Source of the DNA: Armigeres subalbatus
Lineage: Eukaryota > Arthropoda > Insecta > Diptera > Culicidae
DNA: 64,000 bases
Reading direction: 5' to 3'
Assembly (NCBI RefSeq): GCF_024139115.2
Contig: NC_085141.1
Location: 372,457,925-372,521,924 of the forward strand
Shown: piece after piece, positions 31,765 to 43,040 of the stretch
How the letters are laid out: each line of letters starts with the position of its first letter
Numbering within the stretch: the stretch's first letter is position 1
Made by a program: the position numbers and the translations under genes
Notes under the pieces: generated by a model
Databases searched by the model: none
The model's input: the letters and a program-made list of their open reading frames with translations, nothing else
Told to the model about the DNA's origin: nothing

Positions 31765-34700
31765 TCATTTAAATCTCTACAAATCATAGCGCATGCTCCA
31801 TTATTTTTCATCTCCTTCCCACTAACCAATCTTTCGAAAAATCTAAATATCAATTGTATTGAATTTGGCGATTGCATTGCCAACAGATATGTAAATCTCG
31901 ATATAACTTGAATACATCATAGTTGATATTATGTAGACAAGTTGAACCAAAGAAATAATATGGGGTAGGGGATAAAACGGGCAAGTGCCATTTCAAGCTA
32001 AATAGAAACAATTCGAATAAGCAGTCTACTTGATCTTAAGTGAAGTAACCACTTGAGGCAACATTGTACATAGGACCAAAACAGGAAATAGGAAGAAACA
32101 TTTCCTCTCCAAAAATAATCGATCCTATGTTATTGTAAGATGAAGATGATTTAAGCAAAAAGTTTGTGATCGACCCATAAGGGTGCAAAAACAATAGCCA
32201 GACTTTTGTTTAATCATTTTCAAATTTTCCGATGCAACTGATGTTATGCGTGAGTAATCAGTGTTGATTGTACGTTCTGGGTAGCTTTCGCTGCTAAAAA
32301 TATAATAAACTTGTGAAATAAGAGCTGAAAATCTAATGTTTTGTTTTGAATCGATTAATGTTTACCTTTCTGTAATAGGCACTTATCAAATGCTACGAGA
32401 GATTTTTCATTTTTCACGTTTCCCACGCTAGTTAAGGACAAAAGTGAGTGAAAAATTGAACTGCCATGGAACTGTCGCTTCTGTATCAGTTTATAATTTC
32501 ATTTTTGAACATATCAAGAAAGGTCATTTATCACTGGTAGGTGAATTTGCACCTGAAAAAATGTTCGAAAATCGATTGTTCCTAGCTTTTTGCATCATAA
32601 AAGCAAAACCTACCAGAAAACGCCGAAATATAATTTTGGCCAGGATTTTGGTCCAGTTACCCCTTAGTGCGGCCGCCAGTTTACCGTAAAGCCATCTTTT
32701 GGTGAAGATACTACTCATTGCCGCCTACGTTCCTGCTAATCAAGCAGGCAGGAACATCATACCGCCAACGAGCCAGCATCCATTGCTCGCCGCCGCCGGC
32801 CGCCGACAGGGCACCAGGAAATTTGTTAACGGCTTTTGTTCTATGATTTTGACTATGATTGGGAACCCGGTATCTGGAATGTCAGGACATGGCTGACCAT
32901 ACGTACCGTATTTAACGGTACAGTCCCGTTTTCTAGACCTTTTTTAGCTGTCCCGTCGTAATCTAAAAAATCCTCAATTTGTCCCGTTTTTTCATTGAAT
33001 CTGTCAAAAAGCTCCAAAATATTATTTAAACAAAATCAATATTTTGGGCCGGAATCTTAAATCTAATACCTACAACGAAAGCGTGTTTTGTGTCTTTATT
33101 AGAGAGATTAACAGCCCTCGGCTGGATCATCTCTCAACGAAGAAAATAGACGAAAACCCATAAAAAACGTGTTAGACGTTATGTTATTAGTGTTGTTTTT
33201 AGAAGAATACTATCTATGACGTTTTGTATTTTCCATTGATCGACTTTTCTTAAGATTTTTCATAATTTATGGCAACATGTGCTTCTCTGGGTAATATTTT
33301 CCATGCAGTTTCATTTTAATTTATTTTTGCTGCTTATTCCGGAGGCATTAAAATTTGGCCAATTTCATCAGTGGTAGCAACTTGGTAGGCAAGAATTTTC
33401 TGAAGATCAGGCCACGCCTCAACGTCAATAAAATAAAGCGCAGGGACAGACATTCTAATTTTCAGATTAAGCACATTTTGAATCTTTCGCAGTAGGTAAT
33501 TCATTTTTTTTTTTCAAATTTGCTTTATCACAGATTTTTAATCATTTGATTGTTTTCGAACAATTAAAAATCATTCAAAGTTTTTCTGAATAATTTTGAA
33601 TATTTCTAAATCATCAACTGTAAAAAACGAATGCAGGAAAAAAATAATTAATAAATCAACTGAACAAAATCGAGTTTAAGTTTGAGGCAGTTTCAAACCG
33701 AGGAAAAATTTGGTCGGATTGAAAGCTAGATTTAAGGTCCGCACTTATTGTGAGGGTAATTTTATACACCAGGAGCTTGTCTCAAATTTCGCTTTCGGGA
33801 TTTATGGGATTCCGTTATGAAAAATTAGAAATTCGGCCCGATCTGGCGGAAATCTACGATAGTCCGAGCTGTAAATTAGGCTAATATTTGCCAAGGATTT
33901 TCAATAATGAAATCCCTAATGCATGTCTAAGAGTAGATTAAAATAAAATTTCAAAATTCCTCATTTTTTTTAATATTGAGAGTTGCGTAATTTTCTTTTC
34001 CTTCGTGGTTTTGTCCGCGTTCCTTTGAAAAGTGGAATATTTGTAGTTGTAGAATGATACACTCTAAAATATTTCTAATTTCTAAAATTAAGCCCATTAG
34101 TTTTGAAATTTCCACAGCTCTTGAATTTTATCACAAGGTTTTTTGACATGCCCCGTTTTGCAAGCGCGTTTGTCCCGGTTTTTTACCGGTTTGCAGGAAC
34201 ACTATGGGGCGGCTCCATACAAAGTGGTGACCAAAAATATTTTTTTGGTTTTTCCGCATTTTCTGATAGTATTCTAGTAAGTTCAACATAAAATTAGTCA
34301 TATCTATGTATTTTTATCGCATCCGGAAGGAGTAACAAGTATTAAACCCAGTAATGAGCTACGTATTCCTGAACAATAAACTTGAACGTTTGTTTTTAAT
34401 TTTAGAAACAGTTCAAATGCAAATCAATACTAGAATATGATTGCTGTGTCTAGGATTAAATAGGAGAGGTAAAGCCCCTCCTCCTAGCCAAGATCTGCCC
34501 CTTTTTTTTTTAAAATACGTTGTATAATAAAATTGTTTTATCAATCAGGTATTTTGGAGAAAAATTATTTGTCTACCAAACCTCCCCCCTCCCCGCCATA
34601 CACTCATCTACCCCCACCCCCTCTTTTCTGGAAATATGTTTTTCATACATTATAAATCATTCAAAATATTATTCTTCAATATGTTTCCATTATTTGTACT

Positions 34701-34981
34701 GGACACATTGCAATAACTTAAACTAAATTGATGATTTGTCTCTATTGTTTATACTGCAAGGATGAATATACTACAAAATGAAACTTGGTGAGTGTGGGGC
34801 GCAACCTTGGGTGTAGATATGTGGCCTCGATCCGTGTATTGTGGCGTCAAATTGTTGATTCAGTGTTATTTGTTCAGATGTAGACTAAATAAATGAATGA
34901 AAACATAATTTCCATTGATAAATTGTCATAACAATTGTATTTATTAACTAAATCAAATTCACAAGCAATTCTATTCATTTT
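31765..34981. other. Long AT-rich stretch without recognised gene
   Basis: No exon is supported. 32905-32990 and 34140-34185 both carry repeated GTCCCGTTTT / GTCCCGG motifs (CCGTATTTAACGGTACAGTC at the left), so a decayed hAT-like element of about 1.3 kb may lie between them. Frames at 32444-32689 and 32699-32896 lack motifs. Other parts show nothing. Confidence 0.35.
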
Positions 34982-35490
34982 CTACATTTCGTCTAGTGCA
35001 TTGCCTTCGGCATTTAAATTTTCAAAGCTGTCAAGATCTTCGAATAATAAAAGTGATTTTACAAAATCTGAATATTCAAGTGATACGTTCTTTCGCATTC
35101 TACTACCTAGATTTATTAAACTTATCAAAGGATCAGATAAGTTCATAGCTCGAATAAATACGTCATGTAGATTATCAACTCGTGACTCGTGGTACGACAT
35201 TTTTAGTAGTTTATGTTGGCACTCTGCTGCTTCTTCAGGTAACATGACAAGAGGAGCCGACACTGTTGCTGGGGTTTTATATCAATCATACAAATTAATA
35301 TACCGCCGATATGTTTCTTTACAAAAGTCATCAATTTTTTTAAGATTGATCGGGTCTTGGCAATTGATTACTATGAAAATATTACGAAATTTAACAATAA
35401 GTTCTTCTTCGATGTCCAAAACTTTGGAAAGTAATTTTGAAAATGCTTTTCGACAAACATTTCCTCAGAAAAATATATTAAGCTCGTTTA
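34982..35490 (-). pseudogene. Remnant of a transposon-type protein, C-terminal part
   Basis: The minus strand reads about 165 codons with one in-frame TGA: KVLDIEEELIVKFRNIF, INLKKIDDFCKETYRRYINL, a KTPATV segment, then LPEEAAECQHKLLK, NLHDVFIRAMNLSDPLISL and an acidic tail ending DEM before a stop. The block order (kinase-free, Y-R-YI-L, then L-EEA-E--HK, then D-F-R----SDP-IS) resembles multi-copy proteins of unannotated arthropod transposons, as I remember them. The domain has no function I can name. The longer plus-strand frame over the same bases (34935-35504) is its antisense shadow. Confidence 0.5.
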
Positions 35491-35505
35491 GTGGAATGTA
35501 TTAAA

Positions 35506-35636
35506 CCGTCTAAGACGAATTAAGTACTGTCCATTTAATTCCACCAGTTAATTTTCGTTATCTTTGCAGATACGTATTTCGACCACAACTGTGTGGTCGT
35601 CTTCAGTGTCTTGTACTTGACTCGACTGTACGAGTT
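35506..35636. mobile_element. Partial copy of the CCGTCTAAGACGAG MITE
   Basis: The left end CCGTCTAAGACGAATTAAGT and the core GATACGTATTTCGACCAC, GTCTTCAGTGTCTTGTACTT are present; the right TIR is lost where the pyrimidine tract begins. Confidence 0.8.
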
Positions 35637-35910
35637 ACTTTTTTTCTTTCTGCTTATTTCTTTCTTCTTTCTTTTTTTCAATATTCTTCATTCTTTCTTG
35701 TGTAATTTTTCTTACACATTCTTCCTTCTTTTATCTATCTTTTTTCTATTTTCTTCCTTGTTTCTACTTTCTTGTTTCTCCTCTCTTCTTCCATTTCATT
35801 TTCCCCTTCTTTTTTATGTTTCATATCTTTCATCTTCTTTCTACATTCTTATTTCTTTCTTCTTTCATCTATTTTCTATTCATTTCTCCATTTCACTATT
35901 CTCTCCATTT
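35637..35910. repeat. Polypyrimidine (TTTCTTTC-rich) tract
   Basis: About 270 bases are almost only T and C on the plus strand, with a few A and G. An open frame spans it but its leucine/phenylalanine/serine-rich product is what any such tract would give. Such strand asymmetry can form triplex DNA. Confidence 0.85.
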
Positions 35911-35934
35911 GAACGAGAAATTGTTATAATTTTC

Positions 35935-36480
35935 CTTATTTGCAGTCCCCTGCTAAATACTTCTAAATTTCCTCAAGAAATTCTTTCGAATTTTCCGATA
36001 TTCCAGGAAAATCATTTTTAATTTTCTCGTGAAGATCTTCTGAATTTCAATCGTTTTTTTCTTAATTTCCACCGGACTTTAAATAGATTTTCCACTTAAT
36101 GCTTCCTGACTTCCACAGGAAATCCATCTGAGTTTTCTCTAAAGATTATTTTGAATTTCTACTTAAAATTCTCCTAAATTTCCATCTTTAGTATTTTCAC
36201 CGGATTATTTTGAATTTCCAGAAGAAACTCTTCTTATATTCCATATGAAATTCTTTTGAATTTCCATAGATTTTTTTTTCTTAGTTACGATGAATTTTCC
36301 ATGGAAAATCCGAAAAAAAAATCCCGTTGAATTTTCGAATATTTTTATATGGACTTTCAAACTTCAAACAATTTCCAATGAAAATTCCAATAAAATTCCT
36401 GCGGAAACTTCAGTAAATGTTTACATGAACTGCCAAAAAATTTCCCGTTGAACCCGCAAAAAAAAATCAAAATTCCTAAT
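35935..36480. repeat. Degenerate short-period repeat (GAATTTCC type)
   Basis: TTCTAAATTTCCTCAAGAAA, GAATTTTCCGATATTCCAGG, GAATTTCCAT and similar units recur roughly every 24-35 bases. It is very diverged and recalls the minisatellites at 19950 and 54483. Non-coding. Confidence 0.5.
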
Positions 36481-37239
36481 AGATCCCACGAAATATACGA
36501 AAAATGGCAAATGCACCAAAGAACAAGTAGCCCGCGACATTTTGATGCTCGTTTTGATGCTTTCGTTTGACGATCACGAGATTCGTTCTAATTGAATGGA
36601 GTTACACTCTCTTCCATCTACTCAGTGACTGAGTATAATTGTATTGTATTTTTTCCCATGAAAATTTTACTCATTTTTTTGTGAAAAGCAGAACTATTCA
36701 TAGTTTTGAGTAGTCCAGCTTTTGGCGGAAATTGAGTAAAATTTCCATGTGAAAGAAAAGAGAGGCCAATACAATTTTCCTTACCGCCAACCTATAATAA
36801 ACTTGACTATATTCGGGTTGCGTCCACGGAGTATACAATTAACAGTTTGTGAGAGTGCTTTCTATACTCTCTTCACAAACGACGCTCAGTTGAACATGAA
36901 GTGCTTCGATTATGTTTGCATGTACAGCATCTACAGCGTCTATCTCTACCTTATTTGTATGTATGTATGCATCCTTTTCCGGGTCCTTTATGGTTTATGC
37001 TCAGCATAGGTTGTTGTGATGATTGGATAAAAATTGAAAGCAGTAAGAGAATGACGAAGAGCTATGAACAGTAAATCGAATATGTAATTGTAAATACGAT
37101 TATCAAATATAATCCATGATTAAAAGATCCCAATTTTTGATCATTTTTCGGGAAATATTGATATTTTACAAAAAAATGTAATATGCACAAACAATGTATC
37201 AAAATGCTCTAAAATAAACTCGAGCAAACATGCAGAGCA
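36481..37239. other. No gene seen
   Basis: AT-rich intergenic DNA. 36530 (GAACAAGTAGCCCGCG) has an AAGTAGC motif. The frame at 36749-37009 lacks support. Confidence 0.4.
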
Positions 37240-37581
37240 GCAAGTCGAAAATAGACTTCCCCTGACTTTCCTGTGGCATGCGTCAGCGGTCACAGAGATC
37301 ACAGTTTTTGAGTCGCGCGTCGTGCACTCTCGTGATAATTCACCAGCCGGCGAGATAGGAGGGACAGGAAAGAGATTAATGAATCACGTTTTCGCACACC
37401 GTCGCCTACTATTCTATAGGCAAATCTGTTGTCACTGCAGTGTGTTTTTGCCGGTGTGACTGTTTGTTTTGTTATTTCTCCCAGCGCACCGGTGCGGACC
37501 ATAAACGCGAAGCGACGAGCGTGCTGTGCTACTATTTTCTTCCACTTTAGTTAGTCCATCTCGGGAGGCTCTCACAGTAAC
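37240..37581 (+). promoter_or_regulatory. Upstream region and 5' UTR of the C2H2 gene
   Basis: Base composition rises in G+C here and no transposon match is seen, as expected for a promoter and leader. Pyrimidine-rich AG sites at about 37483 (TTATTTCTCCCAG) and 37552 (TTCTTCCACTTTAG) could be acceptors of an upstream non-coding exon. A transcription start cannot be placed. Confidence 0.4.
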
Positions 37582-38877
37582 ATGTCGTCCACTGTGGACT
37601 CAGACTTTGTTGGAAGTGTATTTTTTGGAAGCAGTGAAAAGGAAGTTTTAGAATTGGATTTGCCACCAGGCGATGATGGGTGTGCTACATGGAAGGAGAT
37701 TCTTGTGGAAGATTTGTTAGATGGAGTGGAGGATGGTGGTCAATTTGTAGATTTTGTTCTATTGGAAGACGGGGTGATGTTGGATTTGGTGCACAGCCAG
37801 GATGAACACGAGAAGGTTCAATGCACTCCTACATTGGAAATGAATGAACTCGATTCATTCATGAAAACATTACATAACAAAAAGGATAATAAGGAAACAC
37901 CCATTGTATCAGCTGATGTTGATGGAAAGCAATCCAAGGGCGACACCGGCAACAATGTATCATCCAAGTGTGCCGCATTTGAGTGCGGCGTTTGTTTGCT
38001 ACGATTTAAAATCAAGGCACACTTGATTAGACACACGCTTTTGAAGCATCGCCAGAACGCAACCGCCAATCAGGCTGAGAAGATTTACAGCCGGTGTTTA
38101 CGCTGCAACGAGCTTTATTCAACTACCATAGAGTTAGAAAGTCACCTCAAAGAGAAACATAAAACTACATCGCCCTGTGATATATGTTTAAGATTATTTG
38201 AAAATGAAATATCTCTTAAACGACATCGAATGTTCCACATGGGATCGAATCCGTTCACCTGCGATGTATGCAGCAAACAGTGCAAGAACTCGAGCCATTT
38301 GCACTTTCATCGAAGAAGCCATTTTACCGCGGACCTCGGATACAATTGCCCTCACTGCCAGAGACAGTTCTCCTCATCGGGAAACCGCCAAAAGCACGTT
38401 GCTCGAATTCACACTCAGGATAAGCGCTACAAATGCCCCAACTGTAACGAATCTTTTATCTACACACGCCAATTAAAAATTCACCTCAAGCAGTCTCATC
38501 TCACCGTCGGGCGGGGCCTTCACGACTGCCCGGATTGCAACATCCCGTTTACCTCCAAACAGCAGCTCGCCGAGCACCGCACATTGCATCACATCCAAAA
38601 AGATCGACCGCACGCCTGTGACCAGTGCCAGTCGCGCTTCAAACAGCTTGGCCATCTCAATACTCACAAGCTCACCCACTCGGGTCTCAAACCGTTCGGA
38701 TGTGACCACTGTGAGAAGCGGTTCCGAACCGGAACGGACCTCAAGGTGCACCATAGGGCCGTGCACAGTCGGGAGAAACCTTTTCGCTGCGAGCAATGCG
38801 GCCAGTGTTTCATCGTGGGCTATCTGTTGAATCAACATCGCGTCAAGATGCACTGCGATGCCAATCAAAAGTGTTAG
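37582..38877 (+). CDS. C2H2 zinc-finger protein, ten fingers
   Basis: An intact 431-residue protein from ATG (context AGTAACATG) to TAG. Residues 1-130 are acidic and lack a ZAD cysteine pair (for example VEDLLDGVEDGG), so the N-terminus may act as an activation or protein-binding region. From residue 135 ten C2H2 fingers follow: CGVC...HTLLKH, CLRC, CDIC, CDVC, CPHC, CPNC, CPDC, CDQC, CDHC and CEQC, each with paired histidines; most have 12 residues between the Cys and His pairs. The last three are joined by TGEKP-like linkers (HSGLKPF, HSREKPF), so fingers 8-10 probably form a DNA-binding unit. The likely role is a nuclear sequence-specific regulator. No intron is needed in the coding part. 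Neighbours are transposons only. No orthologue can be named from the sequence alone. Confidence 0.93.
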   Translation: MSSTVDSDFVGSVFFGSSEKEVLELDLPPGDDGCATWKEILVEDLLDGVEDGGQFVDFVLLEDGVMLDLVHSQDEHEKVQCTPTLEMNELDSFMKTLHNKKDNKETPIVSADVDGKQSKGDTGNNVSSKCAAFECGVCLLRFKIKAHLIRHTLLKHRQNATANQAEKIYSRCLRCNELYSTTIELESHLKEKHKTTSPCDICLRLFENEISLKRHRMFHMGSNPFTCDVCSKQCKNSSHLHFHRRSHFTADLGYNCPHCQRQFSSSGNRQKHVARIHTQDKRYKCPNCNESFIYTRQLKIHLKQSHLTVGRGLHDCPDCNIPFTSKQQLAEHRTLHHIQKDRPHACDQCQSRFKQLGHLNTHKLTHSGLKPFGCDHCEKRFRTGTDLKVHHRAVHSREKPFRCEQCGQCFIVGYLLNQHRVKMHCDANQKC

Positions 38878-38920
38878 TGTTTTCCGGGATACGTATAAAA
38901 TTGCGATTATAAACTATGAC

Positions 38921-38926
38921 AATAAA
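38921..38926 (+). terminator. Polyadenylation signal of the C2H2 gene
   Basis: AATAAA lies 44 bases after the stop codon; a second AATAAA follows at about 38942. Either would give a short 3' UTR. Confidence 0.6.
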
Positions 38927-38949
38927 AATATAATCAAATACAATAAATA

Positions 38950-39474
38950 TAAATTTCAAAGCGAAGTTGTACTTTAGGACTGAAAGATTGGTGATTTGTT
39001 TTGGCTGGATTTGTGAACTTGGACCCTTCACGTAACTGTGTAGGGGGATTCGTTATCAAAACAATCGTTATCAGAGGCATCCGTTTAAAGTGTAAACATT
39101 TACCGGTTTATAAAATGTTCAGCCGAACAAGTAAATATGTGCAAGACTCTTCAGAAAAATAGTAGCAAATATGTACTAAAAATATATTCTAGCAGTTTAA
39201 TTTTCTGTTCTGACTTTGAATCAAATTATTTTCTGTTATCTGATAACGTTTGCCTAAATGCAAAAAAAAAGTTTTGCTGTTTGGTCAAAACTTTTAGACC
39301 CTACATAACCCTACCTTCATACAAAGTAAAAATAAAGTTTCAATAGGTGACACTCAGAGCGTTAAAGATTGAATTGATTAAATCATTAATCTACATGACT
39401 GTTAATTAACCCTTCTTTGAGAACACAGGTAGAACAAAAGTTATTTGGCATAGCTAAAATTATTGGAGTGGAAC
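38950..39474. other. No gene seen
   Basis: Intergenic AT-rich DNA between the C2H2 gene and the MITE. A frame at 39137-39346 shows no motif. Confidence 0.45.
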
Positions 39475-39670
39475 TATAGATAGTAGAATCTATAGATGAG
39501 CGAAAGCATGGCTGAGTCGATTTTTTTGCCCGTGCACACGCGCGTATGACGTCACAGCCCTTAACGTTTCCATTGAAATCGTGACGTCATGCTCGTTTGG
39601 AGACACGTTTGACAGTTCGTTTGGAGACAGAGGATTTATCTTCGCTCATCTATATATTCCACTATCTTTA
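39475..39670. mobile_element. MITE with TA-flanked TIRs (196 bp)
   Basis: The ends ATAGATAGTAGAATCTATAG and the complement of AAGATAGTGGAATATATAGA share about 29 positions; GATGAGCGAA follows in each. TA dinucleotides flank it, as in Tc1/mariner-type MITEs. GTGACGTCA motifs occur twice inside. It sits within three bases of the presumed copia LTR. Confidence 0.8.
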
Positions 39671-39672
39671 AG

Positions 39673-39906
39673 TGGAACATCCTGTGGGAAAAACCGTCGA
39701 CCACCAGGTTTGCACAGCGGGAAATATCCGAAAAGACACGGAACTACGGGAAATCGCGCAACGAGGGAAGAAAAAATACAAACGCACGGAGCTCGATTTG
39801 AATACAACTTTTATTGCAACGCGGTTGAAGATTCTACACTGAATCGAAAGTTCTGTATTATTTTATTTCTTAATACGACGTTAATATCGCAGTGGTGGCG
39901 TATACA
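39673..39906 (-). repeat. Presumed copia 3' LTR
   Basis: On the minus strand the region starts TGTATACGCC just after the purine tract, contains an AATAAAAG polyadenylation-type motif and ends GGATGTTCCA, giving the TG...CA boundary of LTRs. A second copy was not found, so the limits are inferred. Confidence 0.45.
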
Positions 39907-39944
39907 ATTATCGCCCCCACCAACACTCCTCCTCGATATTGAAA

Positions 39945-40492
39945 CTACACACCATCTGTGGCCCGATCCGCCTCCTTTGTCAATCCCATTGCAGCTGCAA
40001 ATAGTTTCTGCTTCACGCTTCCGACAGGCTTGGTTAAAACGTCCGCAACCATAGACTCCGTCGCACAGTACTTCAGCGAGATAACACCCTTTTTAACCAA
40101 ATCCTTTGTGTAATGCATTCTCGTGTCGATGTGCTTGGACAATCTCGATTGGTGCTCGACTTCTACGAAACTGATGCAACTGGTATTGTGCTCGTAGATA
40201 ATAGTCGCATCATGCTGTTTTGCATCCAATTCCCCAACAGCCGCTGCAACCAAGCAACCTCCTTGTTAGCTTCAGATAGCACGATGTATTTAGCTTCCAT
40301 GCTCGATAGGGAAACGTTCGCTTGTTTTCGGCTTGCCCAGCATACCGTCGCATACCCGATTTGGTAGATGTACCCTGTATTTGATTTTCGGTCTGAGCTA
40401 TCGCTAGCCCAATCTGCATCACAGTATCCGATTAGACTGACTGGTTTCGCTCTATTCGACGACAATTTCAGCTTGTAGTGACTTGTACTCAA
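39945..40492 (-). pseudogene. Copia RNase H
   Basis: Two overlapping frames read GYCDADWASDSSDRKSNTGY (catalytic Asp residues), VCWASRKQANVSLSSMEAKY, then, after a frameshift near 40230, KHIDTRMHYTKDLVKKGVI and ADVLTKPVG. This is the C-terminal RNase H of copia Pol. The stop near 39945 is followed by the purine tract. Confidence 0.85.
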
Positions 40493-42125
40493 CGCGTTTC
40501 AGCTCTGCCCAATCAACTTCTAGCGGATTGCTCACGCACCTTCCCAAGATTGCAACACTAGCTGAGATATCCGGACGAGTGTTCACAGAAACGTACAACA
40601 GCGCCCCAACTAAGCTATGGTAGCGCTTGTTGTCCGGCAAACTTTTACTATCTTTGCGACTTTGGTAATAACCAACATTCAACGGCAGCTTGGATCCCTT
40701 CGCTTCGCTTAGTCCATATCGGTTCGCAACCTTCTTCACATACACTTCCTGGTCTAGATTATAGAATCCTTCGTCGTCTTTGGTAACTCGTATACCCAAA
40801 AAATATGAAATTTCTCCAAGCGATGAAATCTTCATCCTTTTCGACAACTCTTCCTCGATTCGCTTCATTTCGTCAACATCGGTGCTTGCAATGAGCATAT
40901 CATCAACATATATTATCAAATAAACTTGAACGCCTCTTCGCAAGGTTTTTACATACAGACACGGGTCTGCCTGGGACTGTTCAAACCCCAATTCTTCCAA
41001 TATGGCGTTTATGGTTTCATTCCACACTTTCGCGGCCTGCTTTAATCCGTAAAGACTTCTTTCCAACTTGCAGACTAGTTCCTCCTTGCCGACTTGTACA
41101 AAACCTTTGGGCTGCTGCATGTATATGTCTTCTCTTAGCTGCCCGTTGAGATACGCTGACTTCACATCAATATGATGTACGTTCATTCGATGATACCCTG
41201 CTACAGTAAGCAGAACACGTAGAGTATTCAGAGATGCAACTGGCGCGAAAACAGTATCATAGTCTACACCAGGGCGTTGTGAGAACCCCTGTGCCACTAG
41301 GCGAGCTTTATATCGGGCTACATTACCATTGCTGTCTTCCTTGCGTTTAAATACCCACTTACAGCCTATGGGCTCTCTCCCGGCGGGCAGTCTCACAAGT
41401 TTCCAAGTCCCGTTCTGAATAAGCGAATCATATTCCTCCTTCATAGCTGACTTCCACAACCGTTGCTCGGAACCCGCCACCGCATCTTCATAACTTATAG
41501 GTTCTTGTTCGACAGCCATTGCAACGTCTACCACATAATCTCGCAGATGCTCCGGGAGCACACCTCTCGAAGCCCGAATAGGTCTCTGGCTCTGATCTTG
41601 AACTTCTTGGTCGACAGGAACTTGTTCCTCGGTATCCCAACCGAAAAAAAACTCTTCGTCAGACTCCTGAAGCTCCTCCTGAACCTGCTGTGTCTCTACT
41701 TGATCCTCTTGAACCTCCGCTTGGTTGTTTCCCCAGTCGAGCGCCACACATTCTTCACTCTGTCCATCGCCCGAACGATCCACCTTTGTGGATCCGACAT
41801 GCTGCTCCACAAATCGAGCATCTCGGCTTATAGTAATCCTGTTGGTCTCTAGATCGAGAAATCTATAAGCCTTGCGATTTTCACAATAGCCGACGAATAA
41901 CAGTTTCTGAGCCTTCGCATCCAACTTTCCACGTTTGACGTCTGGGATGTGGACGTAGGCAACACTCCCAAACACCCGAAAATGCCTCAGCGATGGTCTC
42001 CTTCCGAACCACAGCTCGAACAGCGTTTTGTCAACAGACCGCGACGGAAGACGATTTTGAATGTAGTCCGCAGTCATGACCGCCTCACCCCAGTATTGTT
42101 TGTCGAGGCCAGCGTCGAGCAACAT
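40452..42125 (-). pseudogene. Copia integrase tail and reverse transcriptase
   Basis: A 557-residue open frame. Residues 1-95 complete the integrase (YIQNRLPS, FELWFGRRPS, FRVFGSVAYVHIP, KLLFVGY). A charged linker follows. The reverse transcriptase begins with WKLVRLPAGREPIGCKWVFK near 245 and holds YKARLVAQGFSQRPGVDY, HHIDVKSAYLNGQL (first Asp), SLYGLKQA and IIYVDDMLIAS (YVDD) near 405, then YFLGIRVTKDD and GALLYVSVNTRPDI. It is intact over the catalytic motifs. Frame breaks at both ends prevent a full polyprotein. Confidence 0.9.
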
Positions 42126-43040
42126 GCACGGTTCTTCCGCTCCGCCACCCCATTCTGCTGCGGGGAGTAGGCAGCCGTGTACTGAGCTTGAATTCCCTCT
42201 GAGGCATAGTAATCCTTCAGCTCCTGATTTACATATTCGCCTCCACCGTCTGATCTAATAATACAAGGTGCTCTTCCGAACTTTGTCCTCACGTGTGCCA
42301 CGAACCTTTGATGCACCCGGCCGCTTCTGGATTTCTGTCTCAGCAGACAGACTACAGTATAGCGACTGTAATCGTCGATTAGGGTCATCAAGTAGCGACA
42401 GCCCCCGGGTGTGACACGTTTCATCGGACCGCACACATCTGTGTGCACCAGGTCCAAAATACGGTTTGATCTATTACTGGTCATCTTGGGAAAAGGGATA
42501 CGAGAAAATTTACCTTGCAGGCAGTGCTCACAGACTTGCCTAATTCCACAGTCCTTCACCTGGAAACCATCGCTGAGCTCCTCTTTCTCGATGCGTTGCA
42601 ACACCGCCAAATCTCGGTGACCGAACCGCCTGTGCCAGGTGTGCTGATAGCTTTCGGAATGCCGAGCCTCCTTGCTGAGTCGAGCATCCTATGCCACTCT
42701 GAGCTCGTACAAATTTCCATTTCACAATGCTACTGCAACCACTTTTCCTTCCGCATTACTCACTGTGCACTTCGACGCACTAAAATCCACCTTCAAACCC
42801 TTTTGCGTTATCTTCCGCACTGATAACAAACTACTGTCCAAGTTTGGCATGTACAACACGTCTGTGAAGGTGATGTCTCTCACGCGACCGTCATTGTCAA
42901 CACACTTCACCACGCCTTCACCAATTCCAGCCGATCTTGATATAGCTCCATCAGCCAGCACAACGTCAATTTTCACCTTGTCATTCAGTTTCCGGAAAAA
43001 CTCTTTCTTATTTGTCATGTGGCTTGAACAGCCACTGTCA
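42074..43040 (-). pseudogene. Copia protease and integrase
   Basis: A protease motif DSGCSSHMT lies at about 43010-43040, followed by ADGAISRSAGIGEG and LYMPNLDSSLLSV. After frame changes near 42610-42730 the integrase reads CEHCLQGKFSR (the end of the zinc-binding region), HTDVCGPM (first catalytic Asp), IDDYSRYT, RSDGGGEY (second Asp) and NGVAERKNR (Glu), i.e. the DDE triad is intact. A frameshift near 42090-42125 separates it from the downstream frame. Its role is processing of the polyprotein and insertion of the cDNA. Confidence 0.85.

Noticed and set aside
32905..34185. 1.3-kb hAT-like element bounded by GTCCCG motifs
   Set aside because: The motifs suggest it, but neither clear TIRs nor an 8-bp duplication could be found.
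34935..35504. 189-residue plus-strand open frame
   Set aside because: The minus strand of the same bases has clear protein-like blocks; the plus frame is its antisense shadow.
35593..36021. 142-residue hydrophobic frame that could look like a membrane protein
   Set aside because: It is the translation of a T/C-rich tract (Phe, Leu, Ser only) and continues into a degenerate repeat.
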